A stretch of 32,910 nucleotides of DNA from CAG-1138 sp964495385 (GTDB taxonomy: Bacteria; Bacillota; Clostridia; Christensenellales; CAG-917), in NCBI GenBank assembly GCA_964495385.1, contig CAZBVO010000016.1:1-32910 (forward strand). The letters are read 5' to 3'. How positions within the stretch are numbered: the stretch's first letter is position 1; each line of letters begins with the position of its first letter. Shown here piece by piece: positions 23,868 through 32,910 of this stretch. The notes under the pieces are model-generated. The model saw only the letters and a list, made by a program, of their open reading frames with translations, was not told the DNA's origin and searched no databases. The position numbers were made by a program, and so were the translations under genes.

Positions 23868-23896
23868 TTGACTTAAATTTTATAATTATCTATAAT
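23868..23896 (+). promoter_or_regulatory. Promoter of nifJ
   Basis: TTGACT (23868-23873), 17-nt spacer, TATAAT (23891-23896). TATAATTAT is repeated at 23881-23889 and 23891-23899, so the -10 has a decoy one helical turn upstream. Leader of about 63 nt, then AGGAGG before the ATG. Confidence 0.75.
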
Positions 23897-23966
23897 TATT
23901 TATAGCGTGCAGTCGTGCGCGCGACAAACAACGATAATTTTATTGTAACTTTACAGGAGGTACAAA

Positions 23967-27476
<3,510 letters not shown>

Positions 27477-27483
27477 GCGAAGC

Positions 27484-27515
27484 AAAAAAGGCCGAGAATC
27501 TTCTCGGCCTTTTTT
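27484..27515. terminator. Bidirectional terminator, left copy of an identical 30-bp palindrome
   Basis: A 15-bp perfect stem (arms 27484-27498 and 27501-27515, TC loop) with A and T runs at both ends, so it can stop nifJ and the convergent 171-aa gene, whose stop is 3 bp away. Its central 30 bases (27485-27514) recur exactly at 29349-29378. Confidence 0.92.
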
Positions 27516-27518
27516 GTT

Positions 27519-28034
27519 TTAATCACAATCTATTTTTGTTGAACCATGCCCTAAAAAAGTTTGTAAAGAAAAATAATCGTTTTCTTGAGATATGTATACT
27601 TTATTATAAAATAACTCCTTATTATTATACTTCATCGAAACAAAATCCACAGTTAAATATCCATAATCGTTATAATCGCTATATATCCATGAAACTGAAT
27701 ATGTATAACTTTCCTCATCCTGAAGAGTAATTATTTGGCTATTAACTAATTTTTTTGCATCCATATCAAATATTACTGTGAATTTACTTGTGTCGAAAGA
27801 AATAGTTCGGCCACTTCTATTTGTTATAATACATGTCATATTGCACGTCAGTGGTTGGCCAGAAAAACCACCACAAGTTGCTTCATAACGATAATCTATT
27901 TCATAGCCTTTATTGGCTTTTGCCCAACCATATATACCTATCCCTATACAGACCAAAATTAATGTAATCCCCAAAAATCGTTTTATGTCAAGTTCTTGTT
28001 CTTTATCGGTTTTGACAGCAGACGTTTCCCCCAT
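27519..28034 (-). CDS. Single-pass membrane protein, island gene, unknown function
   Basis: 171 aa. A charged N-terminal segment (1-18) is followed by one hydrophobic helix (about 20-38) and a beta-rich domain (about 46-165). Cysteines are at 54, 64, 68 and 170. The stretch TNRSGRTISFDTSKF (71-85) aligns without gaps to a stretch in the neighbouring 334-aa protein, so the two probably share a domain. There is no signal-peptidase site of the usual type and no catalytic motif that I recognise. Strong GGAGG before the ATG at 28032-28034; 19 bp after its upstream partner, so one operon. Base and codon use is far more AT-rich than the surrounding genes. Confidence 0.7.
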   Translation of the reverse strand: MGETSAVKTDKEQELDIKRFLGITLILVCIGIGIYGWAKANKGYEIDYRYEATCGGFSGQPLTCNMTCIITNRSGRTISFDTSKFTVIFDMDAKKLVNSQIITLQDEESYTYSVSWIYSDYNDYGYLTVDFVSMKYNNKELFYNKVYISQENDYFSLQTFLGHGSTKIDCD

Positions 28035-28053
28035 AAAATTTCCTCCTGTATTT

Positions 28054-29058
28054 TTAATAATCCTTACAATTATTTATATCCCCTAATGGAATTTTCACTG
28101 TTCCTGAAAAAACTTGTTCATATCCTTTTCCTAAGGAATAATGATCATCCTTAAAAACGTTATTTCCAAACAAATCTAAAGAAATATGCTCAACTAAGAA
28201 ATATATTCTTTCTTGAGTTCCAGAAATATTTTCTCTGCTGACTTGAACGGCAAAATTTATTAAGCATTTCTCTCCCTCTTTCAACGCATAAGGATTGCTG
28301 TCTAATTGTATTTCTGCGTTCCCGATTTTAAACTTAATATCAGAAGAATCGAACTCAAATTCATTTAGGCTGTTATTTTTAAAACTAATTTTTATTTGTG
28401 TCAAAGCGGTTCCATTTTTATCACATTGAGTTAAAACTACCGAGTAATCAATTTGTATTTCATCTGCCAAACATATTTCTTCACTTTTAATAGCAATCGG
28501 TCTAACAACTACGGAACTCTCTTCTGCCGCAACAACTTTGTCAGACGAACCTTTTTTCAAATTTTCGTTTCCAATGAATTTATCGTAAAAATTAACTCCA
28601 ATAATCAATGCTCCAAATATAATTGGATAATAAGCATTTGTTTTAATCTGAATTCCAAATGCAGTAGCATCTCTTATATCTTTTGTTATTAGTAAATAGC
28701 AAATTAAAAACACTACTGACTCTACAAAAAAATGGACCACATCAGAGTTGTAAACTTTTAGTGATTTGTCCATATTTTTATTAAAAGCAAATATTTCTTT
28801 ATAAGCATGAATACAGATACTAACAGTACACACAACAATTCCAATGCTTGTCACCGAAGCAATACTATATAATAATATTTGTGTTTTTTCTGTAAAATCA
28901 AAATTATTTTGTTTAAAACTAAACAATAAAATATCGGTTCCTGAAATCAGTTCCATTTGTCCGAGTTTTAAAAAAGAACCAAAAACAACAATTAAAGTGG
29001 CGACAACTGACAAAAGTGCCGAAATGAGATACACTATTTTATCCTTTAATTTGTCCAT
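28054..29058 (-). CDS. Four-helix membrane protein with C-terminal beta domain, unknown function
   Basis: 334 aa. Four hydrophobic helices (about 8-30, 60-84, 106-124, 143-157) are followed by a lysine-rich linker (159-174) and a soluble beta-rich domain (about 195-330). Positive charges before the first helix and after the fourth suggest that both ends are cytoplasmic. KNNSLNEFEFDSSDI (227-241) matches the downstream 171-aa protein. No known enzyme or transporter motif. AGGGGGAG lies just before the ATG at 29056-29058. First gene of the two-gene unit driven by the promoter at 29087-29116. AT-rich, probably acquired. Confidence 0.7.
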   Translation of the reverse strand: MDKLKDKIVYLISALLSVVATLIVVFGSFLKLGQMELISGTDILLFSFKQNNFDFTEKTQILLYSIASVTSIGIVVCTVSICIHAYKEIFAFNKNMDKSLKVYNSDVVHFFVESVVFLICYLLITKDIRDATAFGIQIKTNAYYPIIFGALIIGVNFYDKFIGNENLKKGSSDKVVAAEESSVVVRPIAIKSEEICLADEIQIDYSVVLTQCDKNGTALTQIKISFKNNSLNEFEFDSSDIKFKIGNAEIQLDSNPYALKEGEKCLINFAVQVSRENISGTQERIYFLVEHISLDLFGNNVFKDDHYSLGKGYEQVFSGTVKIPLGDINNCKDY

Positions 29059-29086
29059 ATTCTCCCCCTCAACCGGTAATAATTAA

Positions 29087-29116
29087 ATTATATATCACCA
29101 AACGGTGATATGTCAA
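29087..29116 (-). promoter_or_regulatory. Promoter of the island membrane operon
   Basis: Minus-strand consensus TTGACA (29111-29116), 18-nt spacer, TATAAT (29087-29092). The spacer is almost entirely filled by operator O1, so a bound repressor would exclude RNA polymerase. Predicted start near 29080, 22 nt before the 334-aa gene. Confidence 0.8.
29092..29111. promoter_or_regulatory. Operator O1 of the island regulator (predicted)
   Basis: Perfect 8-bp dyad ATATCACC-AAAC-GGTGATAT. It lies between the -35 and -10 of the membrane operon promoter. The same core CACC-N4-GGTGATAT appears at O2. Confidence 0.75.
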
Positions 29117-29120
29117 CAAA

Positions 29121-29140
29121 ATAGCACCACTTGGTGATAT
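29121..29140. promoter_or_regulatory. Operator O2 of the island regulator (predicted)
   Basis: Imperfect dyad ATAGCACC-ACTT-GGTGATAT, differing from O1 by one arm base and by the 4-nt centre. Its right edge overlaps a TATTAT (29138-29143) that is the probable -10 of the regulator gene, so binding would give autorepression. Centres of O1 and O2 are 29 bp apart. Confidence 0.7.
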
Positions 29141-29143
29141 TAT
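29138..29143 (+). promoter_or_regulatory. Probable -10 element of the XRE regulator gene
   Basis: TATTAT at 29138-29143 places the transcript start at about the ATG (29150), implying a leaderless mRNA. No good -35 is visible at 16-18 nt, so the promoter is weak or needs an activator. Confidence 0.4.
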
Positions 29144-29149
29144 GAAAAT

Positions 29150-29350
29150 ATGTATAAAGAAAAATTTGCAAAAATATTAAAAGAAAATATAGGCGAAAAA
29201 AGTGTTAATCAGGTTGCAAAGGAAATAGGAATCCCTGCACAAACTTTGCACCGATATGTTAATTGCCAACGAGAAATCGGCATAGAAAATCTATGTAAAA
29301 TCGCAGACTATTTTGACGAACCTTTAGATGATTTGGTAGGAAGAAAATAA
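29150..29350 (+). CDS. XRE-family (Cro/CI-type) helix-turn-helix regulator
   Basis: 66 aa, a complete single-domain HTH_3 protein. Helix 2 is about residues 19-25 (VNQVAKEIG) and the recognition helix is about 29-37 (PAQTLHRYV); it ends LDDLVGRK, the usual end of this fold. It probably dimerises and binds the two CACC-N4-GGTGATAT dyads upstream, repressing the divergent membrane operon and itself. No SD precedes the ATG. It is AT-rich like its partners and ends inside the right-hand terminator palindrome. Confidence 0.85.
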   Translation: MYKEKFAKILKENIGEKSVNQVAKEIGIPAQTLHRYVNCQREIGIENLCKIADYFDEPLDDLVGRK

Positions 29351-29378
29351 AAAGGCCGAGAATCTTCTCGGCCTTTTT
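29349..29378. terminator. Bidirectional terminator, right copy of the 30-bp palindrome
   Basis: A 14-bp perfect stem (arms 29349-29362 and 29365-29378, TC loop) starting within the XRE stop codon. The 30 bases are identical to 27485-27514; identity stops exactly at both edges. It ends the regulator transcript. Confidence 0.9.
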
Positions 29379-29413
29379 ATTTGCCCGACTATCGCACGGC
29401 AATTACACAACAA

Positions 29414-29441
29414 AAGGACAACCCGCATTCGGATTGTCCTT
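29414..29441. terminator. Terminator of ispE
   Basis: A 12-bp stem with one mismatch (arms 29414-29425 and 29430-29441, 4-nt loop), with T runs on both strands. Placed 40 bp after the ispE stop; it can also back up the XRE terminator from the other side. Confidence 0.8.
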
Positions 29442-29480
29442 GTTTTTTAAGCGGTCAAATTTTTTCAGTCGGCGAGCGTA

Positions 29481-30257
29481 TTACAAAATCTTTATTTCTT
29501 TTACGTCGTCGGGAAGCACGGCGGTTTTGTCGAAATAGCCCACCACCGCACTGCCACTGCCCGTCATAACGGCCTTGTGCGCACCTGCCAAATACAGGCG
29601 GTTTATCGCATCTTTTATGTTCGGATTCAAAATAGCTGCGGGCTGCTCGAGGTCATTGCCCAAAGCTCGCACGTCAAAACTCGATTTTTTCAAAAACGAC
29701 GGTGTATAAGAGTGTTTTTTGACGTTTAAAGTGTCAAATAGTGCATAACAATCCTTTGTGGACACTCCGCCGTCGGCAACGATAAGCCCCAATTTGTACG
29801 GAATTTCCGTCTTTATCGGCGTTACGATTCCGCCCGTACCCTCCACGCGGCACACCGTGCCGAGCCACATTGCGGCGGCATCGCTGCCCAACCGTTTAAG
29901 CATCGACGGCGTAACCTTAACCCTAAACATGTCGGCATACAGCCTGAAAACGGCCACTCCGTCGGCCGTACTGCCGCCCATTCCTGCCGAAAACGGTATA
30001 CCTTTTTCGATGTTTATCTCGGCCCCCGGAAGATTGTACTCGTCCATCATAATGCGTGCCGCCCTGACCGCGCTGTTTTCTTCGCCGGCAGGCAACCCGT
30101 CCATAAAACATCTCACCTTATCGTCGTCGCAGAACTCCGTCTCGACAACGTCAAACACATCCACCGGAGCGATAACCGTATCCAGAAGATGCATGCCGTC
30201 AAACGTCCCCAAAACGTCCAACGTAAGATTGATTTTTGCGTAAGCTTTCGTTTCCAT
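29481..30257 (-). CDS. ispE: 4-diphosphocytidyl-2-C-methyl-D-erythritol kinase
   Basis: GHMP-family kinase of the MEP pathway of isoprenoid synthesis; phosphorylates the 2-hydroxyl of CDP-ME using ATP. 258 aa, slightly short (usual 280-290). Lys8 in AKINLTLDVLG and Asp99 in the ATP loop PFSAGMGGSTAD match the catalytic residues, and TGSGSAVVG is the C-terminal glycine motif. The start is at 30255-30257. The predicted transcript start falls on this ATG, so the mRNA may be leaderless. Next to veg and a SPOCS protein, as in spore-forming Firmicutes. Confidence 0.93.
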   Translation of the reverse strand: METKAYAKINLTLDVLGTFDGMHLLDTVIAPVDVFDVVETEFCDDDKVRCFMDGLPAGEENSAVRAARIMMDEYNLPGAEINIEKGIPFSAGMGGSTADGVAVFRLYADMFRVKVTPSMLKRLGSDAAAMWLGTVCRVEGTGGIVTPIKTEIPYKLGLIVADGGVSTKDCYALFDTLNVKKHSYTPSFLKKSSFDVRALGNDLEQPAAILNPNIKDAINRLYLAGAHKAVMTGSGSAVVGYFDKTAVLPDDVKEIKIL

Positions 30258-30263
30258 ACCGCC

Positions 30264-30292
30264 ATTATACTACTTATTTTTTCGTTTGTAAA
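30264..30292 (-). promoter_or_regulatory. Promoter of ispE
   Basis: Minus-strand TTTACA (30287-30292), 17-nt spacer, TATAAT (30264-30269). The start of transcription would fall at about 30257, the A of the ispE ATG. Confidence 0.65.
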
Positions 30293-30303
30293 CCTTTTGA
30301 CGT

Positions 30304-30337
30304 AAAACTGCGCACGCCTCGAAACCGACGTGCGCAG
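30304..30337 (-). terminator. Terminator of the SPOCS-LysM gene
   Basis: A perfect 9-bp GC-rich stem (arms 30308-30316 and 30329-30337, 12-nt loop) with four U on the minus strand (30304-30307). A second hairpin (arms 30343-30351 and 30359-30367) covers the gene's last codons. Confidence 0.75.
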
Positions 30338-30354
30338 ACCATGTCGGATATATG

Positions 30355-31884
30355 TCAGATATCCGACTCGAGCTTTCGATATATCACCGCTCGGTCGCCC
30401 GATTTAAGCGGAAAAACAAGCTCGGGATTTTGCGTGGTTATTTCGTCCGGGCGTGCCGACATTGCTTTTGCAACCTCCCACACGCCGTCGCCGTCGGCGG
30501 CAACGTAAACGGAAAAAGCACTTTCGTTTTGAGGTTTTTCCTCGCCCTCGGCCACCTTGCAAATAAGATTCAACGTGTCGCTTTCAATGCTCTGCACCGC
30601 AAAAATAAGGTCCGCCGAAACTTCTATTTTTCTGTCCCCCTTCACACGTGCAAAAGCATTTTCGGCAATACCTGTGCATAAAACAGGCGATACGTTGCCG
30701 CCGAAACGGCCGTCAAAAGTGTCGCTGTACGGAATTTCGGCGGCCACCGAATTCAATCCGTTTTCGTCTATATAAACAACGTTGGCCAACATAATTCCCT
30801 CTATTCTGTACTTTACACTGCCGTTTTTGTCCGAAGAAGGCTTGATTACGTCAACAGATGCCACGTTGTTGCGCACACCGAGCACTTCAACCGTTTGTCT
30901 GATCGGTGCATAATCGTCCGACAGCGTTACGCTTCCCGAAATTTTTTGGTCAAACCTCTCGACGGCAAGCACGCGTCCCGCCGACAACGGACAGTATTCG
31001 GGAGTCAATTCGATTTTTGCGCTGTACAAATCCTTGACGTATTTGACTTCGTCGGACAAATAAGTCCAAAAAGTAAAGTCAACGGAAACTTCGGTTTTTA
31101 TCGAAGTGTTTTTGTCGTCGCCGCCCAAAACTATGCGCGCCGACTTCAACTCGGCCGTTCCGAAAACCGATTGCTCGGCAGTTACGGACGAACCGAAACA
31201 TTCTTCGTCAAAAGGCAAATCAAACTGAATTTTTTTGATGTCGCCGGCCGAAAGATAACACACCGTCGACACGATTTTGCCCGTTGCCTTGAAACTTCCG
31301 TCGCCGGCCTTGACGTCGGTGAGCACTACGGCGTTTTCGTAAGTCATGATGCCGTCCACGGGTGATCGAGTCTCCTGCTCGTCCTCAAACGTTGCGCTGT
31401 GCTTGGATTCTGCCGAAAATCGGGCCGTACGGCCGCATTCGTACTCGCTGTAAACGTTGTCGGGCGCCGTAATTAACGCCTCAACCGAGGCTGATTCAGA
31501 GGCATACACGTCGATTGCGATTCTTGCCCCCACCCGAACCGTCAAATCGGTTTTTGCCGTCGTTTCGACACAAGCCACAACCGACGTCAATCTGTCCGTA
31601 GCGACGGATTCCGTCGGCACAAAGTGCGTAAAATCGTTGAAATAGTCAAGGTTTTTAAGCGCACCGTCGGCGTCGACGTAAAACAGTTTAAAGTTGACTC
31701 TGCCCGAAATTCTGACACCGCCGTCGGCAATTTCGGTGTTGGAAATTCTCGGTTCGGCCGATACCGACAATATTTTTTTAACTCCGCCGCTTTCGGCATC
31801 CGAAACTGTGCTTTGAACGGTAAAGTCGGTGGAAAACAGTTTTTTAGGTTGTTCGGTTGTTACCGATTGAAAGTTAAATTCCAT
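30355..31884 (-). CDS. SPOCS (DUF3794) repeat protein with C-terminal LysM domain
   Basis: 509 aa, no signal peptide. Several SPOCS-type beta domains (about 40-130, 175-290 and 310-445), each with alternating hydrophobic strands such as GGVRISGRVNFKLFYVD and YRIEGIMLANVVYIDENG. A LysM domain follows at about 458-504 (WEVAKAMSARPDEITTQNP), which binds glycan. The family is associated with spore coat or cortex assembly (SpoVID/SafA-like in architecture). It is adjacent to ispE and veg in many sporulating Clostridia. The GGGGG serving as SD is part of a hairpin (31893-31929). The identity of the sporulation step is inferred. Confidence 0.88.
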   Translation of the reverse strand: MEFNFQSVTTEQPKKLFSTDFTVQSTVSDAESGGVKKILSVSAEPRISNTEIADGGVRISGRVNFKLFYVDADGALKNLDYFNDFTHFVPTESVATDRLTSVVACVETTAKTDLTVRVGARIAIDVYASESASVEALITAPDNVYSEYECGRTARFSAESKHSATFEDEQETRSPVDGIMTYENAVVLTDVKAGDGSFKATGKIVSTVCYLSAGDIKKIQFDLPFDEECFGSSVTAEQSVFGTAELKSARIVLGGDDKNTSIKTEVSVDFTFWTYLSDEVKYVKDLYSAKIELTPEYCPLSAGRVLAVERFDQKISGSVTLSDDYAPIRQTVEVLGVRNNVASVDVIKPSSDKNGSVKYRIEGIMLANVVYIDENGLNSVAAEIPYSDTFDGRFGGNVSPVLCTGIAENAFARVKGDRKIEVSADLIFAVQSIESDTLNLICKVAEGEEKPQNESAFSVYVAADGDGVWEVAKAMSARPDEITTQNPELVFPLKSGDRAVIYRKLESDI

Positions 31885-31885
31885 T

Positions 31886-31929
31886 AAAAAAGCCCCCTGG
31901 TAGATATATCACTATATCTTACTCGGGGG
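31886..31929 (-). terminator. Hairpin with U run overlapping the SPOCS gene ribosome binding site
   Basis: Two stacked stems: CCCCC/GGGGG (31893-31897 and 31925-31929) enclosing AGATATA/TATATCT (31902-31908 and 31913-31919), followed on the minus strand by six U (31886-31891, one base after the stem). It looks like the terminator of the zinc-ribbon gene, but the GGGGG strand is also the only SD of the SPOCS gene, whose ATG is at 31882-31884. It can therefore block both read-through and translation. Confidence 0.7.
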
Positions 31930-31955
31930 ACTGTTTTAATATTCCAAAAAACTTT

Positions 31956-32435
31956 TTACAGATCCGCTTCGTCGGACAAATCCTCGTCGTCATCGTCGTC
32001 GAAATCGATGGCGGAATCGGCGAAGCTTATGCTTTCGTCAAAATCGTCCGGCTCATCATCGTCGAAGCCGTTTTCCGATTCTTCCAATTCGGCAAGGCTG
32101 ATTTCGTCGCTTTCGTCCAATTTAACGTCTTCGCTGTCGTCGTCGACGTCAACGTAATCTTTCCAGCTTTCGTCGTTGTCCGGATCCGTTTCGGCAGCTC
32201 TGTCGTCGGCCGCATTTTCGCGTTCGGCTTTGCACTGCGGACAGCAGTCCTCGCCTTCTTCAAGCAAATTGATGTGGCAAATAGGGCAAATCCTTTCTTC
32301 TTCGGTGTTTTCGTCATCTTCGAGCAGATGAATCCCGCCCTTCATCCTCAGCTCGGCCTTGCAAACCGGGCAATATTCTTCCTCCTGCTTAATCCAATTG
32401 AGATCGCAACGAGGGCATTTTTTGTAAGCACCCAT
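31956..32435 (-). CDS. Double zinc-ribbon protein with acidic tail
   Basis: 159 aa. Two short zinc ribbons: Cys7, Cys10, Cys22, Cys25, and Cys50, Cys53, Cys64 or 65, Cys68. From about residue 75 to the end the protein is strongly acidic (Asp/Glu runs with Ser), probably disordered. No catalytic motif. A role in nucleic-acid or protein binding is possible but unproven. Good SD AAAGGAG. It has its own promoter, and a hairpin-terminator separates it from the SPOCS gene. Confidence 0.75.
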   Translation of the reverse strand: MGAYKKCPRCDLNWIKQEEEYCPVCKAELRMKGGIHLLEDDENTEEERICPICHINLLEEGEDCCPQCKAERENAADDRAAETDPDNDESWKDYVDVDDDSEDVKLDESDEISLAELEESENGFDDDEPDDFDESISFADSAIDFDDDDDEDLSDEADL

Positions 32436-32473
32436 AAAACAACACTCCTTTCGTGAATTTCTATGTCGGGTAT

Positions 32474-32502
32474 ATTATATTTATTTATATTGTTTTTGTA
32501 AA
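32474..32502 (-). promoter_or_regulatory. Promoter of the zinc-ribbon gene
   Basis: Minus-strand TTTACA (32497-32502), 17-nt spacer, TATAAT (32474-32479). The same hexamers and spacing as the ispE promoter. Confidence 0.65.
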
Positions 32503-32540
32503 CTGTTTTTTAATACAAATTTCAATTAAAAAACATTTTT

Positions 32541-32571
32541 TTGCACTTATTTTCACTCTGCTCGGCATAAC
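32541..32571 (+). promoter_or_regulatory. Weak candidate promoter of veg
   Basis: TTGCAC (32541-32546) with CATAAC (32566-32571), 19-nt spacing: a poor match. In Bacillus the veg promoter is very strong, so another element may be involved. Confidence 0.25.
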
Positions 32572-32599
32572 GGGGCGATTTTGAGGCAATACTGCGGTT

Positions 32600-32866
32600 A
32601 TGCGCAAAATCGTTCACGGCTATTTGAAAGCAAAAACGGCAATATCGGAGCTGCAAGGCAAGCCCCTTGTGTTCCGCATAAACCGAGGCAGAAACCGCTT
32701 CGAGTTTTACAGCGGCACGGTGGAAAACCTATATCCCAACATATTTACCATTCGCACCGACAATGCCGACATCCCCATCCTGTCGTTCAGCTACAACGAC
32801 CTTTTGACCAAAAACGTGCAAATTCAGCGGCCCGCTTCGTCCGTTACCGACAGCGCTGCAGAATAA
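32600..32866 (+). CDS. veg: Veg family protein
   Basis: 88 aa. The central part GRNRFEFYSGTVENLYPNIF and the SYNDLLTKNVQI ending match Veg (DUF1021), a small beta-barrel protein that in Bacillus stimulates biofilm gene expression and is encoded close to ispE. The N terminus (MRKIVHGYLKAKTAIS) and the short unmatched tail (ending SSVTDSAAE) differ. No strong SD: a GAGG lies 13 nt before the ATG. It is divergent from the zinc-ribbon gene, whereas in Bacillus veg and ispE are co-oriented. Confidence 0.85.
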   Translation: MRKIVHGYLKAKTAISELQGKPLVFRINRGRNRFEFYSGTVENLYPNIFTIRTDNADIPILSFSYNDLLTKNVQIQRPASSVTDSAAE

Positions 32867-32910
32867 GCCGTCATAGGTCGAAAAGCATTTTTGATTTTGC
32901 CACCGTTTAC

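Noticed and set aside
31916..31945. GAATATT upstream of the SPOCS gene, like a sporulation sigma-E -35
   Set aside because: The bases 14-15 nt downstream do not resemble the sigma-E -10, so I did not call a promoter.

Overview
The window is chromosomal DNA from an anaerobic, probably endospore-forming member of the Clostridia (Firmicutes). The evidence is a Firmicutes-type S10-spc-alpha ribosomal cluster with secY, adk and map embedded, zinc-binding forms of S4, S14 and L36, a clostridial KOW protein between map and infA, one-polypeptide pyruvate:ferredoxin oxidoreductase, a SPOCS/LysM protein of the spore-coat type, and Veg next to ispE. A gut Clostridia lineage (Christensenellales or Oscillospirales-like) is my guess; the sequence does not prove it.

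Layout. (1) 29-15586, minus strand: one continuous ribosomal gene array from rpsJ to rplQ (S10, L3, L4, L23, L2, S19, L22, S3, L16, L29, S17, L14, L24, L5, S14, S8, L6, L18, S5, L30, L15, SecY, Adk, Map, KOW protein, IF1, L36, S13, S11, S4, RpoA, L17), with one strong promoter at 15775-15803. rpmD and rpmJ are short and were read directly from the sequence. (2) 15587-16457: leader, promoter with A/T tracts, and about 600 bp without a convincing gene. (3) 16458-19187, minus: two dehydratase/epimerase-like SDR proteins in an operon, one ending in a zinc-ribbon-like domain. (4) 19414-23686, minus: ecfA1-ecfA2-ecfT-truA, then rplM-rpsI with its own promoter. In most Firmicutes this block follows rplQ; here it lies on the other side of the ribosomal cluster. 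(5) 23967-27476, plus: nifJ. (6) 27519-29350: an AT-rich three-gene island (XRE regulator divergent from two membrane proteins), bracketed by two identical 30-bp terminator palindromes. (7) 29481-32866: ispE, a SPOCS-LysM protein, a double zinc-ribbon acidic protein and veg, a normal Firmicutes neighbourhood.

How it works together: most of the window is core translation, secretion and vitamin-uptake machinery in tightly coupled operons (1-bp and 4-bp stop/start overlaps are frequent). The accessory part is the island. Its regulator, two matching CACC-N4-GGTGATAT operators in the divergent promoter region, and two membrane proteins that appear to share a beta-rich domain form a compact self-regulated module whose function I do not recognise. 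It is the best candidate here for something undescribed.
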